Made by a program: the position numbers and the translations under genes. The notes under the pieces were generated by a model. The model was not told the origin of the DNA. It saw only the letters and a program-made list of their open reading frames with translations, and searched no databases. From Mesorhizobium sp. B2-8-5 (GTDB taxonomy: Bacteria; Pseudomonadota; Alphaproteobacteria; Rhizobiales; Rhizobiaceae), in contig NZ_CP083951.1 of NCBI RefSeq assembly GCF_006440675.2, positions 5,055,501 through 5,119,500 on the forward strand: 64,000 nucleotides of DNA, in the 5' to 3' direction. Shown here one piece after another: positions 52,680 through 61,352 of this stretch (positions are counted from its first letter, which is position 1; the number at the start of each line of letters is the position of its first letter).

Positions 52680-53779
52680 TGACTGAAATTTATTAGCTTA
52701 ATTACGCGATCAGCCGCCTGTGAAAACAATCCCTCAAACTGAGCCATGGATTTCTTGGTTCTCTCCAATACTATGCCAGTCTGCTCAAGCTGTTCGTCGG
52801 TCAATGCGAATACTGGCGCGCTGTGCTTTTGCGATTGAGCGATAAGCCCATTAAAATCAGACATCTGCAATAATGGCTCACCCATCTTCAGACCCACAGA
52901 CTTATACGCCGCTTCGGGGAGCAGCATACCTTTCTCCGCAAGTGCCGGTAAGAGAGTCTTGGTAACCTTGGATTCTATTTCGTCGATCCATTTTTGAAAG
53001 GCGGTAGAAGGCGTCTTTTCGTTCCTAATACGATACTTCTGAACAATGGTTCCGAGAAACTTTGGCGCCACATTGGGGAGTGGATACGTCGCCTCCTGCA
53101 AAACCTTCGAGCCAAGCGCCTTAGTCAACCAATCTCGCCATTTTGGAAGCACGGAGGCGAGCGAGTCGGTCGCCATTACCGAAAAATAATCGGGAGCCAT
53201 GGGGACCAAAAAGAAATTGCTAGTGGACAAAATATTTTGATTGATGGGACCGAGGCTTGGGCTCATATCAACGAGAATTATATCCACGTCGTTGGCCGAT
53301 GCTGTTATCTGAAATAAATGTGAAAGCGCCCCAGGCAAATTTTGTAATGTTACAAGAGAACCAGACAGTTCCTGCGCTATTCCAAGGGTCGTTTCATATT
53401 CAGCCAATCCAATGTGACCCGGCAGAAGCAGCAAGTTTTCTTGCTTTTTCATTTTTTCGCAGATAACCGGAGATAGTGGAATTGGCTTCGATTCAAATGC
53501 AGGAGCCAAGCCGTCCCTGATATTTCTAATCCCGGGCTGGTTATAAATTTTCTCTATGTCTTCTACTCCGGTAAACCCAAGAAACATACCGGTCAAATTG
53601 CATTGCGGGTCGCAGTCAACGAGTAAAACCTTTTGCCCCTTCTCGGCCAGCATCCAACCGAGATTAAAGGCTGTTGTCGTCTTGCTGACACCACCTTTAT
53701 GGTTGAAGAGTGCTATTTGCTTCGAGGTTTTTTTCTTATTTGGCTCTATTGAACCAAATAGGTCGTTTGAATCATCCAT
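52676..53779 (-). CDS. ParA-like ATPase paired with HEPN protein
   Basis: A 367-residue deviant-Walker ATPase. The P-loop is HKGGVSKTTT, with Lys28 and Lys33; Ser32 replaces the usual Gly of KGGxGKT. Walker A-prime is LLVDCDPQCN (about 52-61), and a Walker B-like VDIILVDMSPSLGP is near 167-180. The C-terminal 100 residues go beyond the core ParA fold. No parB or centromere repeats are adjacent, so chromosome or plasmid partition is unlikely. Coupling to the HEPN gene suggests the ATPase controls or positions the nuclease. Operon start is divergent from the CHAT gene. Confidence 0.85.
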   Translation of the reverse strand: MDDSNDLFGSIEPNKKKTSKQIALFNHKGGVSKTTTAFNLGWMLAEKGQKVLLVDCDPQCNLTGMFLGFTGVEDIEKIYNQPGIRNIRDGLAPAFESKPIPLSPVICEKMKKQENLLLLPGHIGLAEYETTLGIAQELSGSLVTLQNLPGALSHLFQITASANDVDIILVDMSPSLGPINQNILSTSNFFLVPMAPDYFSVMATDSLASVLPKWRDWLTKALGSKVLQEATYPLPNVAPKFLGTIVQKYRIRNEKTPSTAFQKWIDEIESKVTKTLLPALAEKGMLLPEAAYKSVGLKMGEPLLQMSDFNGLIAQSQKHSAPVFALTDEQLEQTGIVLERTKKSMAQFEGLFSQAADRVIKLINFSQ

Positions 53780-53851
53780 TTTCGCTCCAATTTAGGTCTG
53801 TGGCATCGGCGCTCGGTCAAACTCTGATCCAGTCTATTGCCGGATTGATTC

Positions 53852-53989
53852 CTACTTTATTAACTTGCTCCCGTGTAGTCGGCCGCGAATTTTCGCACGC
53901 ACCTGCCATTTGGCGAATCGATGCCTCAGTAGATGTAGAATGGAGATCAAGGAGGCTCGCATAATTTGTGCCATCGTTTGGTCCGTCAT
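53852..53989 (-). CDS. possible 45-residue leader ORF of the ParA-HEPN operon
   Basis: ATG at 53989 with GGAGA eight nt upstream. The product begins MTDQTMAQIMRASLISILHLL and continues with a strongly basic tail (RHRFAKWQVRAKIRGR). It could form a basic amphipathic helix. It stops 73 bp before the ParA-like gene. No homology recognised; it may be a chance frame in the promoter region. Confidence 0.25.
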   Translation of the reverse strand: MTDQTMAQIMRASLISILHLLRHRFAKWQVRAKIRGRLHGSKLIK

Positions 53990-54057
53990 ATTGATTGTCT
54001 CCGCTGTAGGTCGGTAGGCTGCTTGACGGTATTGGCGACCTGGGGACTGTGAGTAGA

Positions 54058-56355
54058 ATGACAGCAGAGGCCCGTTCTCGATTGCGGCCGACACCATTAT
54101 CCGAGGGCTGGCCCGGCCGCTTACCGGATTGTCGCACGGGGACCATCGACCCCCTCGTGATATCATACTTCCTCGTCATGGATGACGAGCCCATCGAGCA
54201 AATGTCGATCTTCCAAGGCTTCGGGCGCGGGTGGCCTCCTCTTCGATGGGCTATGGAGGCATTAGTCGAGATGCCTGCAAACGTCTTGGAGCCGATTTGG
54301 CCGTTAGGCCCTCTCCTCGCCCAGCGTATGGGTGGCGCGAATCACCAAGCCTGGCGGCCGCTAATGGTGCCTGCACTTGAGTCGCTCATTATGGATGAGC
54401 TGGGATTTTGCGTGGTGCTGTTAACTGGAACGGACAGCGCTGCCCAGCGCGCCGCAGCGTGGATCAAGCGCCAACCGAGGCCTGTACTTCACGTGACAAC
54501 TGCAAGCTCGACCCGAGGAATTCCGCCTGACGAGTTTACCTTGCTCACCCTTCGTGATTACTGTTTTGCGCTCTTTTCCCAACACGCTGACGAAATTTCT
54601 TCGGACCGCGCTGAGGCGGTCCTTGCCGCACTCCCGCGCTGGGACCAGCGAAAGCCGATTGCAGTCGATCTACCAGAGATAGGCCACAACTGCACGATTC
54701 CAAACCAAATGGTCCTTCGACGAATGGGGCGTGCGTTGGGTGAAAAGGTACCACATTGGTCAAGCGTGCATGAAGCCGACTACACTCGATTAATACTTGA
54801 AAGTGCGAGAGCTGTATTGAAGGCACGAGACGGGAACGGGCTACGCGAATGGAACCGTCTGTATCTCCCGGACCCGAAGGTTGTCCTCACCGAACCTGCT
54901 TTATTCCGCCATCAATATAAACGCCTGTCGCCCAAAGGAACTCCCCTGGCCGCCGCGACGATGATGATGCTGCGCCGTGTGCAAAATCAGAAGGGGCTCG
55001 CGCATCGGATTGATAAGGAACAATTTCGCATGCTCGCGACTAGCAAAGAGTGGACCACACTGATCGCCGAACGCCAGCATGAACTCGTGACCCACACCAT
55101 CGGGGTCGGCCTTATGGCCGCGCAGAGTTGTGCAGCGGTCGTACGTCTCCGGCCCGAAGTGAATCACGTTTTTCCCCAACTCTCAGAGCTTGCACGAAAC
55201 ATTCGAGCGCCGAACCCCCACGCGCGCTCGAAGTCGCCTAAGCTCCTGGGTCGCGTCCAAGCCGCGCTGGAAAGGGCAGTCGGTGCCGAGCGGATCGCTT
55301 TTCTGAAGGAGCACGGAGGACCCATAAAGATAGTCGCCGATGCACCACTCGAACTTCTCCCAATAGACGGAATTCCGCTCGCGATGCGCTATGACACATC
55401 CAGAATCAACGCGACGCCAGGCAATCTGATGATGGGAGAGCTGGTCAGCCGGCCCTGGACTGCTGTCTTACCTAACGATCTAATGCACGTGCTAATAGTT
55501 AGTGCTTTCGCGTCCGACGATCCCCTTCGCGATGACATGCGCCATGCGCTCGACCGCCTCGATGATGCTCTGCCTAATCGCATCACTCTGGACTTCCGCC
55601 GGGTGACCACGGTGGATGAGTTTGTCGAAACGGTAAACTCATCCGACGCACCTATTATGATCTTCGACGGTCATGGGGCACATGACAGCGGTAATGGCGT
55701 CGGAGGCCTGAGCATCGGCACCGAATTGGTAGACGTGTGGCAACTCCGGCCAAGGATGCGTAGCCGCCCAATCGTCATACTGAGCGCCTGCGACACGCAT
55801 GGAATGGATGCGCCGTCGCATGCGACGGCAGGAAACAGCTTTATAGCGCTTGGAGCGCAAACAGTACTAGCTACACTCCTCCCTGTAGGGGGCAAGGAAA
55901 GCGCATCCTTCGTTTACCGCCTTCTATTTCATCTTGCCGAATTCGTACCCTCGGCAATTTCTAACTTACGGCGAGCACTAAGCTGGGTAGAAATCATGGC
56001 GAGCGCGCTCAGGCTCACTTTGGCGAAAGATGTGCTCGAACGGCTGGTTGCCCGTCGCCTAATTCCCTCAGACGCAGACATATTAATCTTTCGCGCGACG
56101 TTCGTCTCAGTGCTGGAAGGCGATCCAGACTGGTTTGGGAAGTTACGTGTGAAGGTGCGAGAAGCGGCCACGGTGCCGAAGCAAGATATAATGGCAGCGC
56201 TGGAAGCGGCTATCGCCTGCAGCGAGGCAATCCGGTACATACAACTGGGAATGCCAGAAAGAATCGTTGTGGGAAACCAAGCCATCTTTGACGAATTCAT
56301 ATCCAAAGCGTATGAACGCGGTGGTCCAGTGAATTTTGAAATGGATGGCATCTAA
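54058..56355 (+). CDS. CHAT-domain caspase-like protease
   Basis: About 765 residues. The C-terminal part (about 480-640) is a CHAT domain of the caspase clan: a beta-strand VLIVSAFASDD, the catalytic His in IFDGHGAHDSG (His539) and the catalytic Cys in VILSACDTHG (Cys578), then GAQTVLATLLPV. The preceding segment IKIVADAPLELLPIDGIPL is the usual lead-in strand. The 470-residue N-terminal region matches no domain I recognise; there is no signal peptide. Start uncertain: ATG at 54058 (GGGGA upstream), GTG at 54049 or ATG at 54178. It is divergent from the ParA-HEPN pair across about 280 bp and shares their low GC. Confidence 0.82.
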   Translation: MTAEARSRLRPTPLSEGWPGRLPDCRTGTIDPLVISYFLVMDDEPIEQMSIFQGFGRGWPPLRWAMEALVEMPANVLEPIWPLGPLLAQRMGGANHQAWRPLMVPALESLIMDELGFCVVLLTGTDSAAQRAAAWIKRQPRPVLHVTTASSTRGIPPDEFTLLTLRDYCFALFSQHADEISSDRAEAVLAALPRWDQRKPIAVDLPEIGHNCTIPNQMVLRRMGRALGEKVPHWSSVHEADYTRLILESARAVLKARDGNGLREWNRLYLPDPKVVLTEPALFRHQYKRLSPKGTPLAAATMMMLRRVQNQKGLAHRIDKEQFRMLATSKEWTTLIAERQHELVTHTIGVGLMAAQSCAAVVRLRPEVNHVFPQLSELARNIRAPNPHARSKSPKLLGRVQAALERAVGAERIAFLKEHGGPIKIVADAPLELLPIDGIPLAMRYDTSRINATPGNLMMGELVSRPWTAVLPNDLMHVLIVSAFASDDPLRDDMRHALDRLDDALPNRITLDFRRVTTVDEFVETVNSSDAPIMIFDGHGAHDSGNGVGGLSIGTELVDVWQLRPRMRSRPIVILSACDTHGMDAPSHATAGNSFIALGAQTVLATLLPVGGKESASFVYRLLFHLAEFVPSAISNLRRALSWVEIMASALRLTLAKDVLERLVARRLIPSDADILIFRATFVSVLEGDPDWFGKLRVKVREAATVPKQDIMAALEAAIACSEAIRYIQLGMPERIVVGNQAIFDEFISKAYERGGPVNFEMDGI

Positions 56356-56497
56356 GTTGAATCTTAGACGCACAAACCTCCGATTAACAAACGGCGATTG
56401 CATCTGAATCGAGCCGCCTTGACTCTCACTAGGAGTTCTGCGGCACACTGAACATTGTGACCGCCGGCTGTTTAGTAGAACTTGTCGGCGCCGCCCA

Positions 56498-56920
56498 TCA
56501 CACCCCCAGCGTCGGCGCCGTATTCACCTCCAGCGCCTCTTCCGCCTCATCCTCCTCCCCCAGCACTTCCCCATGCACGCCGAGGGCCTGCCCTATCCAG
56601 ATCGGGTCGATCAGGTGGTCGCGCTTGGGGTTGGTGGTGTTGGGGTGGATGAGGATGCTCAAGCCGCCATGGTTCAGCATCAGCCAGGGGACCAGCGTGG
56701 CGAAGACTTCGGTGGCGAAGGAGACCTGGTACATGGCCTCAGCGTGCGGGCCGACCGGCTCGTCGCGCCAGTTGCCGAGGCGCACGCGAAAACGCTCGCT
56801 GATGCGCTGGCGCAGCCATTCGGCTTGCCGGCGCTCAGCCGCGTCGCCGTAATAGATGTGGGCGTGATAGCTGGCGATCTCCGCAAGCGGTCTTGGATCA
56901 TGTGGCATGGCGTCGGTCAT
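56498..56920 (-). CDS. DOPA 4,5-dioxygenase family protein
   Basis: A 140-residue protein of the DOPA 4,5-dioxygenase-like family. Conserved residues are in SYHAHIYYG (about 17-25), GPHAEAMYQVSF (about 57-68) and HPNTTNPKRDHLIDPIWIG (about 92-110), including the His residues that would bind iron. Fungal relatives cleave catechol-type rings; bacterial ones are mostly uncharacterised. The last 20 residues are acidic. No operon partner on the same strand within 500 bp. Confidence 0.85.
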   Translation of the reverse strand: MTDAMPHDPRPLAEIASYHAHIYYGDAAERRQAEWLRQRISERFRVRLGNWRDEPVGPHAEAMYQVSFATEVFATLVPWLMLNHGGLSILIHPNTTNPKRDHLIDPIWIGQALGVHGEVLGEEDEAEEALEVNTAPTLGV

Positions 56921-57130
56921 CGCTGCTCCCCTCCCCGGTGGTTCCAGTCTGTCATGCGGAACTCTAGGCGGTTCTTCGTTGCCTGGAAACGGCGAGCCGC
57001 TCTACAGACTGTTCAGTGCGGGCATGTTTGGCGCGTGATCGCAGACGCCGACGCTGGCCCCCACTCCGTCTCGGCACTGCGCGCCGAGCCACCTCTACCC
57101 CACTTTGTCTACGCTATGCACACATCTTCT
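56921..57130. other. intergenic region with partial hairpin repeat
   Basis: No gene seen. Positions about 57057-57112 hold a half copy of the local repeat family (CACTCCGTCTCGGCACTGCG then CGCCGAGCCACCTCTACC). Confidence 0.5.
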
Positions 57131-57367
57131 GTGACTGGCGCCACTGATCAGGCCGAGGCTTGATTGCCATGTGGTTCCCCCAATCCGTCGCTGCTTCGCA
57201 GCGCCACCTTTCCCCCCTCCGGAGGGAAAGGAAGGGAGCGTTGCTGGACGGGCGTTGAACGCAAAAAAGCTTGGCGCCTTTCCTCTACCCCGTCGATCGG
57301 GGGAGAGGTGGCTCGGCGAAGCCGAGACGGAGTGGGGGTCGACCAGCGCTGCATAAGACAATGCATG
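57131..57367 (+). repeat. 237-bp intergenic repeat R1, inverted relative to R2
   Basis: Its reverse complement aligns almost continuously with 61022-61258, at about 90% identity by eye, from GTGAC near 57131 to GCATGCG at 57367. It contains hairpin modules such as CGTCGCTGCTTCGCAGCG, CTCCGGAGGGAAAGG and GGCTCGGCGAAGCCGAGACG. R1 lies just downstream of the nucleoside hydrolase gene's 3' end. Confidence 0.85.
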
Positions 57368-57453
57368 CGCCAAGCTGCCATGCACGCTATCGCCAAAGGC
57401 CAGCCGCGTGGAATGTGTGCATGCCGTAGCCCATTTCATGGAGGCGAGGAACG

Positions 57454-58452
57454 CTAACCGCCAAGGCCGCGACCTCGGCCGGCCTTCTTGCCGCTCAGCC
57501 GCTCGACCGCGTCGACGATCAGGTCGCAGAATTTTTGATGGTCGAGCTTCATCGCCACGCTGTGGCGGAAGTTCACCTGCTCGCTCGCCGTGCCGCCGAA
57601 ATGGCGCATGCCGCCCATCTTCTCGAAATTGCAGACCGTCATGCCCCTGGTCCAGCGCCCGGCGGTCTCGACGCGGATGTCGGCCTTCTGCGTGGTGAAG
57701 ACGCTTGCGTCGATCATGGCCGCCACGCAGCAGGCGTCATGCACGGCGGGATATTCGATCTGCAGGAGGCCGCCATGCGTGGTGGCGATGAATTCCCAGA
57801 TATCGAGGATGAATTTGGCGATCGAACCGCCGACGGCGCGCACCCTGTCCTGCAGCTCGGGCGTGGCCAAGGCCTGGTGCGTGAGGTCGAGGCCCACCAT
57901 GGTGACGTCCCAGCCGGCGCGGAACACCACGTCGGCGGCTTCCACGTCGGCATAGACGTTGAACTCGGCCGCCGGTGTGATGTTGCCGCGCGTGAAGCTG
58001 CCGCCCATCGCCACGACCCGCTTCACCCGGCCGACGATGCGCGGGTCCTTGCGGGCCGCGAGCGCGATGTTGGTGTAGGGACCGACCGGCACCAGCGTGA
58101 CGGTCTTCGGCTCATGCGCCATGACGGTATCGATGATGAAGTCGACGGCATGCCGCCTGTCGAGCTCGAACGAGGCCGGCGGCAGCACGGGGCCATCGAG
58201 CCCGGTCTCGCCATGGATCTCGATCGCCAGCACCTGATCGCCGACCAAAGGGCCGGGCGAGCCCTTCGCCACCGGCACCTCGATGCCATAGGCCGTGCAG
58301 GTGGCCAGCGCGTTGCGCGTGGTGTTCTCGACATTGTGGTTGCCCGAAACCGTGGTGACGCCGAGAAGGTCGATGTTCGGATTGCCGGCCGCAAGCAGGA
58401 TGGCGATGGCGTCGTCGTGCCCCGGGTCGCAATCCAGGATGATTTTTTCCAT
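57454..58452 (-). CDS. inosine/uridine-preferring nucleoside hydrolase family protein
   Basis: A 332-residue hydrolase. The calcium-binding DCDPGHDDA motif is at residues 7-15, the second ligand region is VPVGPYTNIAL (about 121-131), and the catalytic-site EYPAVHDACCVA is near 232-243. These enzymes split N-glycosidic bonds of nucleosides to base plus ribose. GGGAGGAACC precedes the ATG at 58452. The last residues (GRGRGLGG) lie next to repeat sequence, so the true C-terminus may have been altered by it. The gene is enclosed by repeats R1 and R2. Confidence 0.9.
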   Translation of the reverse strand: MEKIILDCDPGHDDAIAILLAAGNPNIDLLGVTTVSGNHNVENTTRNALATCTAYGIEVPVAKGSPGPLVGDQVLAIEIHGETGLDGPVLPPASFELDRRHAVDFIIDTVMAHEPKTVTLVPVGPYTNIALAARKDPRIVGRVKRVVAMGGSFTRGNITPAAEFNVYADVEAADVVFRAGWDVTMVGLDLTHQALATPELQDRVRAVGGSIAKFILDIWEFIATTHGGLLQIEYPAVHDACCVAAMIDASVFTTQKADIRVETAGRWTRGMTVCNFEKMGGMRHFGGTASEQVNFRHSVAMKLDHQKFCDLIVDAVERLSGKKAGRGRGLGG

Positions 58453-58540
58453 GGTTCCTCCCTGCGGCGATTACAGACTGGGGTGTGTTGCGGCGTCAAG
58501 GTTCGTCGGTTGGCACAAAGGTGGGGTGCAACATCGCGGA

Positions 58541-58730
58541 TGCCGGCGCTGCCCCAGCTCCGTCTCGGCTTCGCCGAGCCACCTCTCCCCCACTTTGTGG
58601 GGGCGAGGAAATGCCAATCGGCAAGGGCGCGGCCTTTGCAAGCTTGGGTTCCTCGCCCCCGCCAAAGGTGCGGGAGAGGTGGCTCGGTGCGCAGCGCCGA
58701 GACGGAGCGGGGGAGCGCCGCTGGCGATTA
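58541..58730. repeat. long imperfect palindrome of the local repeat family
   Basis: The two halves mirror each other: CTCCGTCTCGGCTTCGCCGA ... GGGGGCGAGGAA near 58560-58612 and TTCCTCGCCCCCGCC ... CGCCGAGACGGAG near 58648-58715. A central unrelated spacer of about 35 bp separates them. MITE-like structure without coding capacity, between two minus-strand genes. Confidence 0.7.
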
Positions 58731-58750
58731 CGCGCCACGTTAGAGTGCCC

Positions 58751-60898
58751 TTACCCCTTGCTGCCATTCCCGCCGCTGCCCCACAGCGCGCGCTGCAGCA
58801 GGCCTCGCGCGCGCTTCTTCGGCGCGAGCTCGACGTCGCTGACCAGCCGCGCCCCGTCCTGGCGCCGTTCCAGCGTGATCTTTCGCGTGTGGAAGGCTTC
58901 CAGCTCGGCGCGATGCGCGACGCTGATGATGGTTACCTGGGGCAGTTCCTGGATCACCGTCCGCATCATCTTGTCCTGGCTCTTCTCGTCCAGCGCCGAG
59001 GTCGCTTCGTCGAGGACCACGATGTCCGGCGCGTGCAGCAGCAGGCGGGCGAAGGCCAGGCGTTGCTTCTCGCCGCCCGACAGCGTCTGGTCCCAGGGCG
59101 CCTCTTCCTCCAGCCGGTCCTTCAAATAGGAGAGGCCGACCTTGTCGAGGGCAGCGTCGATCTCTTTCGTCTTCCAGTTGTCGGCGGCGGCGGGATAGGC
59201 GGTGGCGCGGCGCAGCGTGCCGGACGGGATGTAGGGACGCTGCGGCAGCATGAACAGCCGCTTGCCGGGGTGGAAATCGACGCTGCCGCTGCCCCAGGGC
59301 CAGAGACCCGCGATGGCGCGCACCAGCGTCGACTTGCCCGAGCCGGATTCGCCCGAGACCAGCACGCGCTCGCCGGGCTCGATCATCACCTCGGTTTCCT
59401 TGACCACGGCGGTGCCGTCGTCGAGCGTCACGGAAAGATCGTTGAGGCTGAGCATCGCCCCGTCTTCGGTCTCGCCGCGCTGGATGCGGCCGAGCTTGTC
59501 GTTCTCTTCGGCGCGCTCCAGCCCGTCCAGCGACATCATCAGCGAGGCGATGCGGTGGGCCGACGCGTTCCAGTCGGCCAGGCGCGGATAATTGTCGACC
59601 AGCCAGCCGAAGGCGCCCTGCACGATGGCGAAGGCGGAGGCCGCCTGCATCACCTGGCCCAGCGACATCGAGCCGTCGAGGAATTTCGGCGCGCACAGAA
59701 GCACCGGCACCACCGGCGCGAACAGGCTGGAGCCTTGCGAGACCAGTGCCGTGCGCATGTGCTGGCCGGTGAGCCGTGCCCAGCGGCCGAGCACGCCGGC
59801 GAAGGTGCGGTCGATGCCGGCGTTCTCCTCCTCCTCGCCGCCGAGCAGCGCGATGCTCTCGCCGTTCTCGCGCACGCGCGTCAGCACGTAGCGGAACTCG
59901 GCCTCGGCCTGGTTCTTGTCCTCGGAAAGCTGGACGAAGCGGCGGCCGATGGCGAACATCGAGGTCGAGGTGATCGCCGCGTAGATGACCGCGGTGACGA
60001 CGAGGAAGCCGGGCACGGTGATGGTGGAGCCGCCCAGCGTAAAACTCAGCGCGCCGCCGATCGTCCACAGCACCACGATGAAGGTCGAGGCCGACAGGAA
60101 GGCGTTGAGGACGCCGGCGATGAAATCGACCGGCGATTCGGTGGCGATGCGCAGGTCCTCGGTCAGGCGGGCCTCGGGGTTGGCATGGTCGCCCTTGACG
60201 AGGTTGAGCTGGTAGTAGCGGCCGCTGGCCAGCCAGCGCTGGATGACGGCCGTGGTCAGCCAGGAGCGCCAGCGCCGCTGCATGGTCATGCGCAGGTAGA
60301 CTTGCGCGACCACCAGGCTGATGCTGCCGGCGACCAGCGGCAGGAAGATGCCGCTCAGCCAATAGACGGTGTGGGCGTCGCGCTGCTCGATGGCGTCGAA
60401 GATCGCGCGGTTCCAGCGATTGATGCCGTACTGGAACCCGACATTGACGCAGATCAGCGTGAGCAGCCCGATCGTCAGGGGCCAGGCGAGCCTGTCGCCG
60501 TGCAAACCCCAATAGCCGCGACCGCTGATCCAGAAGCGCCGCAAAAGGTATTTCTTGCGCGCCCGCTCGGCTTCCTCCGGCGAAAGCGCGGGACCCGGCT
60601 CGGCGGCCTCCGGCGGCGGCGACCCGGCATGGCCGATGGCTTCCGGTGCTGCTTCGGCGGGCGCCTTTTGCCCAGGCGGGTTCTCGCCTGCCTGTGGCTT
60701 GCGTTGCCGGACTTCGTCGTCCTTCAGCTGGTCTTCTTGAAGTCTGTCTTGCCGCGCCTTCTGCGCGCGCGGCTTCGGGGCGCCACGCGGTTTCGACTGG
60801 CGCGGCTTGTCCTGGCGCAGCGGCGCCGAACGCGGCTTGCTTGCACCGCGCTGCGTGGCGCTGTCGGCCGGTTTCGGTTTGTGCTTGGCCGGGGGCAT
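58751..60898 (-). CDS. SbmA/BacA-like ABC transporter with ATPase domain
   Basis: A 715-residue fused permease/ATPase. Residues 1-105 are a disordered Lys/Arg/Pro/Ala-rich extension. The membrane domain (about 130-420) has the SbmA/BacA-type segments WRSWLTTAVIQRWLASGRYYQL and NPEARLTEDLRIATESPVDF (core NPEARLTEDLR). The ATPase shows Walker A SGESGSGKST, signature LSGGEKQRLAFARLL and Walker B IVVLDEATSALDE. BacA itself lacks an ATPase; this fused type resembles E. coli YddA and mycobacterial relatives. Substrate unknown (peptides or vitamin-like molecules in relatives). The ATG at 60898 is preferred over a start at 60916. Confidence 0.9.
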   Translation of the reverse strand: MPPAKHKPKPADSATQRGASKPRSAPLRQDKPRQSKPRGAPKPRAQKARQDRLQEDQLKDDEVRQRKPQAGENPPGQKAPAEAAPEAIGHAGSPPPEAAEPGPALSPEEAERARKKYLLRRFWISGRGYWGLHGDRLAWPLTIGLLTLICVNVGFQYGINRWNRAIFDAIEQRDAHTVYWLSGIFLPLVAGSISLVVAQVYLRMTMQRRWRSWLTTAVIQRWLASGRYYQLNLVKGDHANPEARLTEDLRIATESPVDFIAGVLNAFLSASTFIVVLWTIGGALSFTLGGSTITVPGFLVVTAVIYAAITSTSMFAIGRRFVQLSEDKNQAEAEFRYVLTRVRENGESIALLGGEEEENAGIDRTFAGVLGRWARLTGQHMRTALVSQGSSLFAPVVPVLLCAPKFLDGSMSLGQVMQAASAFAIVQGAFGWLVDNYPRLADWNASAHRIASLMMSLDGLERAEENDKLGRIQRGETEDGAMLSLNDLSVTLDDGTAVVKETEVMIEPGERVLVSGESGSGKSTLVRAIAGLWPWGSGSVDFHPGKRLFMLPQRPYIPSGTLRRATAYPAAADNWKTKEIDAALDKVGLSYLKDRLEEEAPWDQTLSGGEKQRLAFARLLLHAPDIVVLDEATSALDEKSQDKMMRTVIQELPQVTIISVAHRAELEAFHTRKITLERRQDGARLVSDVELAPKKRARGLLQRALWGSGGNGSKG

Positions 60899-60937
60899 CG
60901 CGCGACAACGGCCCAAAAATCAAAAGGTTTCATGCGG

Positions 60938-61021
60938 GCCGCCCACGCCAATCGCCGAGGGCGCTCCCCCTCTCCGTCTCGGCTTCGCCGAGCCACCCCG
61001 CCTTTGGCGGGGGCGAGGAAC
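60938..61021. repeat. partial copy of local hairpin repeat
   Basis: Half element with CTCCGTCTCGGCTTCGCCGA followed by GCCACCCCGCCTTTGGCGGG, immediately next to R2. It matches the left half of the 58541-58730 palindrome. Confidence 0.6.
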
Positions 61022-61258
61022 CGCATGCATTGTCTAATGTAGCTCTGGTCGACCCCCACTCCGTCTCGGCTTCGCCGAGCCACCTCTCCCCCGATCGACG
61101 GGGTAGAGGAAGGGCGCCAAGCTTTTGCCGTCGACGCTCGTCCAGCAAGGCTCCCTTCCTTTCCCTCCGGAGGGGGGAAAGGTGGCGCTGCGAAGCAGCG
61201 ACGGATTGGGGGAACCACGTGGCAATCAAGCCTCGGCCCGATCAGTCACGCCCGTCAC
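61022..61258 (-). repeat. 237-bp intergenic repeat R2, inverted relative to R1
   Basis: Reverse-complement partner of 57131-57367, with the same order of hairpin modules. With R1 it brackets a 3.65-kb segment holding the nucleoside hydrolase and ABC transporter genes. The region up to 61352 has no recognisable gene. Confidence 0.85.
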
Positions 61259-61352
61259 ACCTCGGAGCGCTCCGCCGCTCCGAGTGCCGCGCCTCACGGC
61301 AACCCTACCCTTTCGAAGCTGCTTGCCTGGTGGGTCACGGGCGAGCGACCGA

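Noticed and set aside
52676..53779. Plasmid or chromosome partition ParA
   Set aside because: No parB, no iterated centromere-like repeats and no replication gene nearby; the partner is a HEPN protein.
57057..61258. CRISPR array
   Set aside because: Repeats are long, inverted, irregularly spaced and flank genes; there are no regular spacers or cas genes.
57131..61258. Insertion sequence or composite transposon
   Set aside because: No transposase gene is present within or beside the repeats, so only non-autonomous repeats can be claimed.
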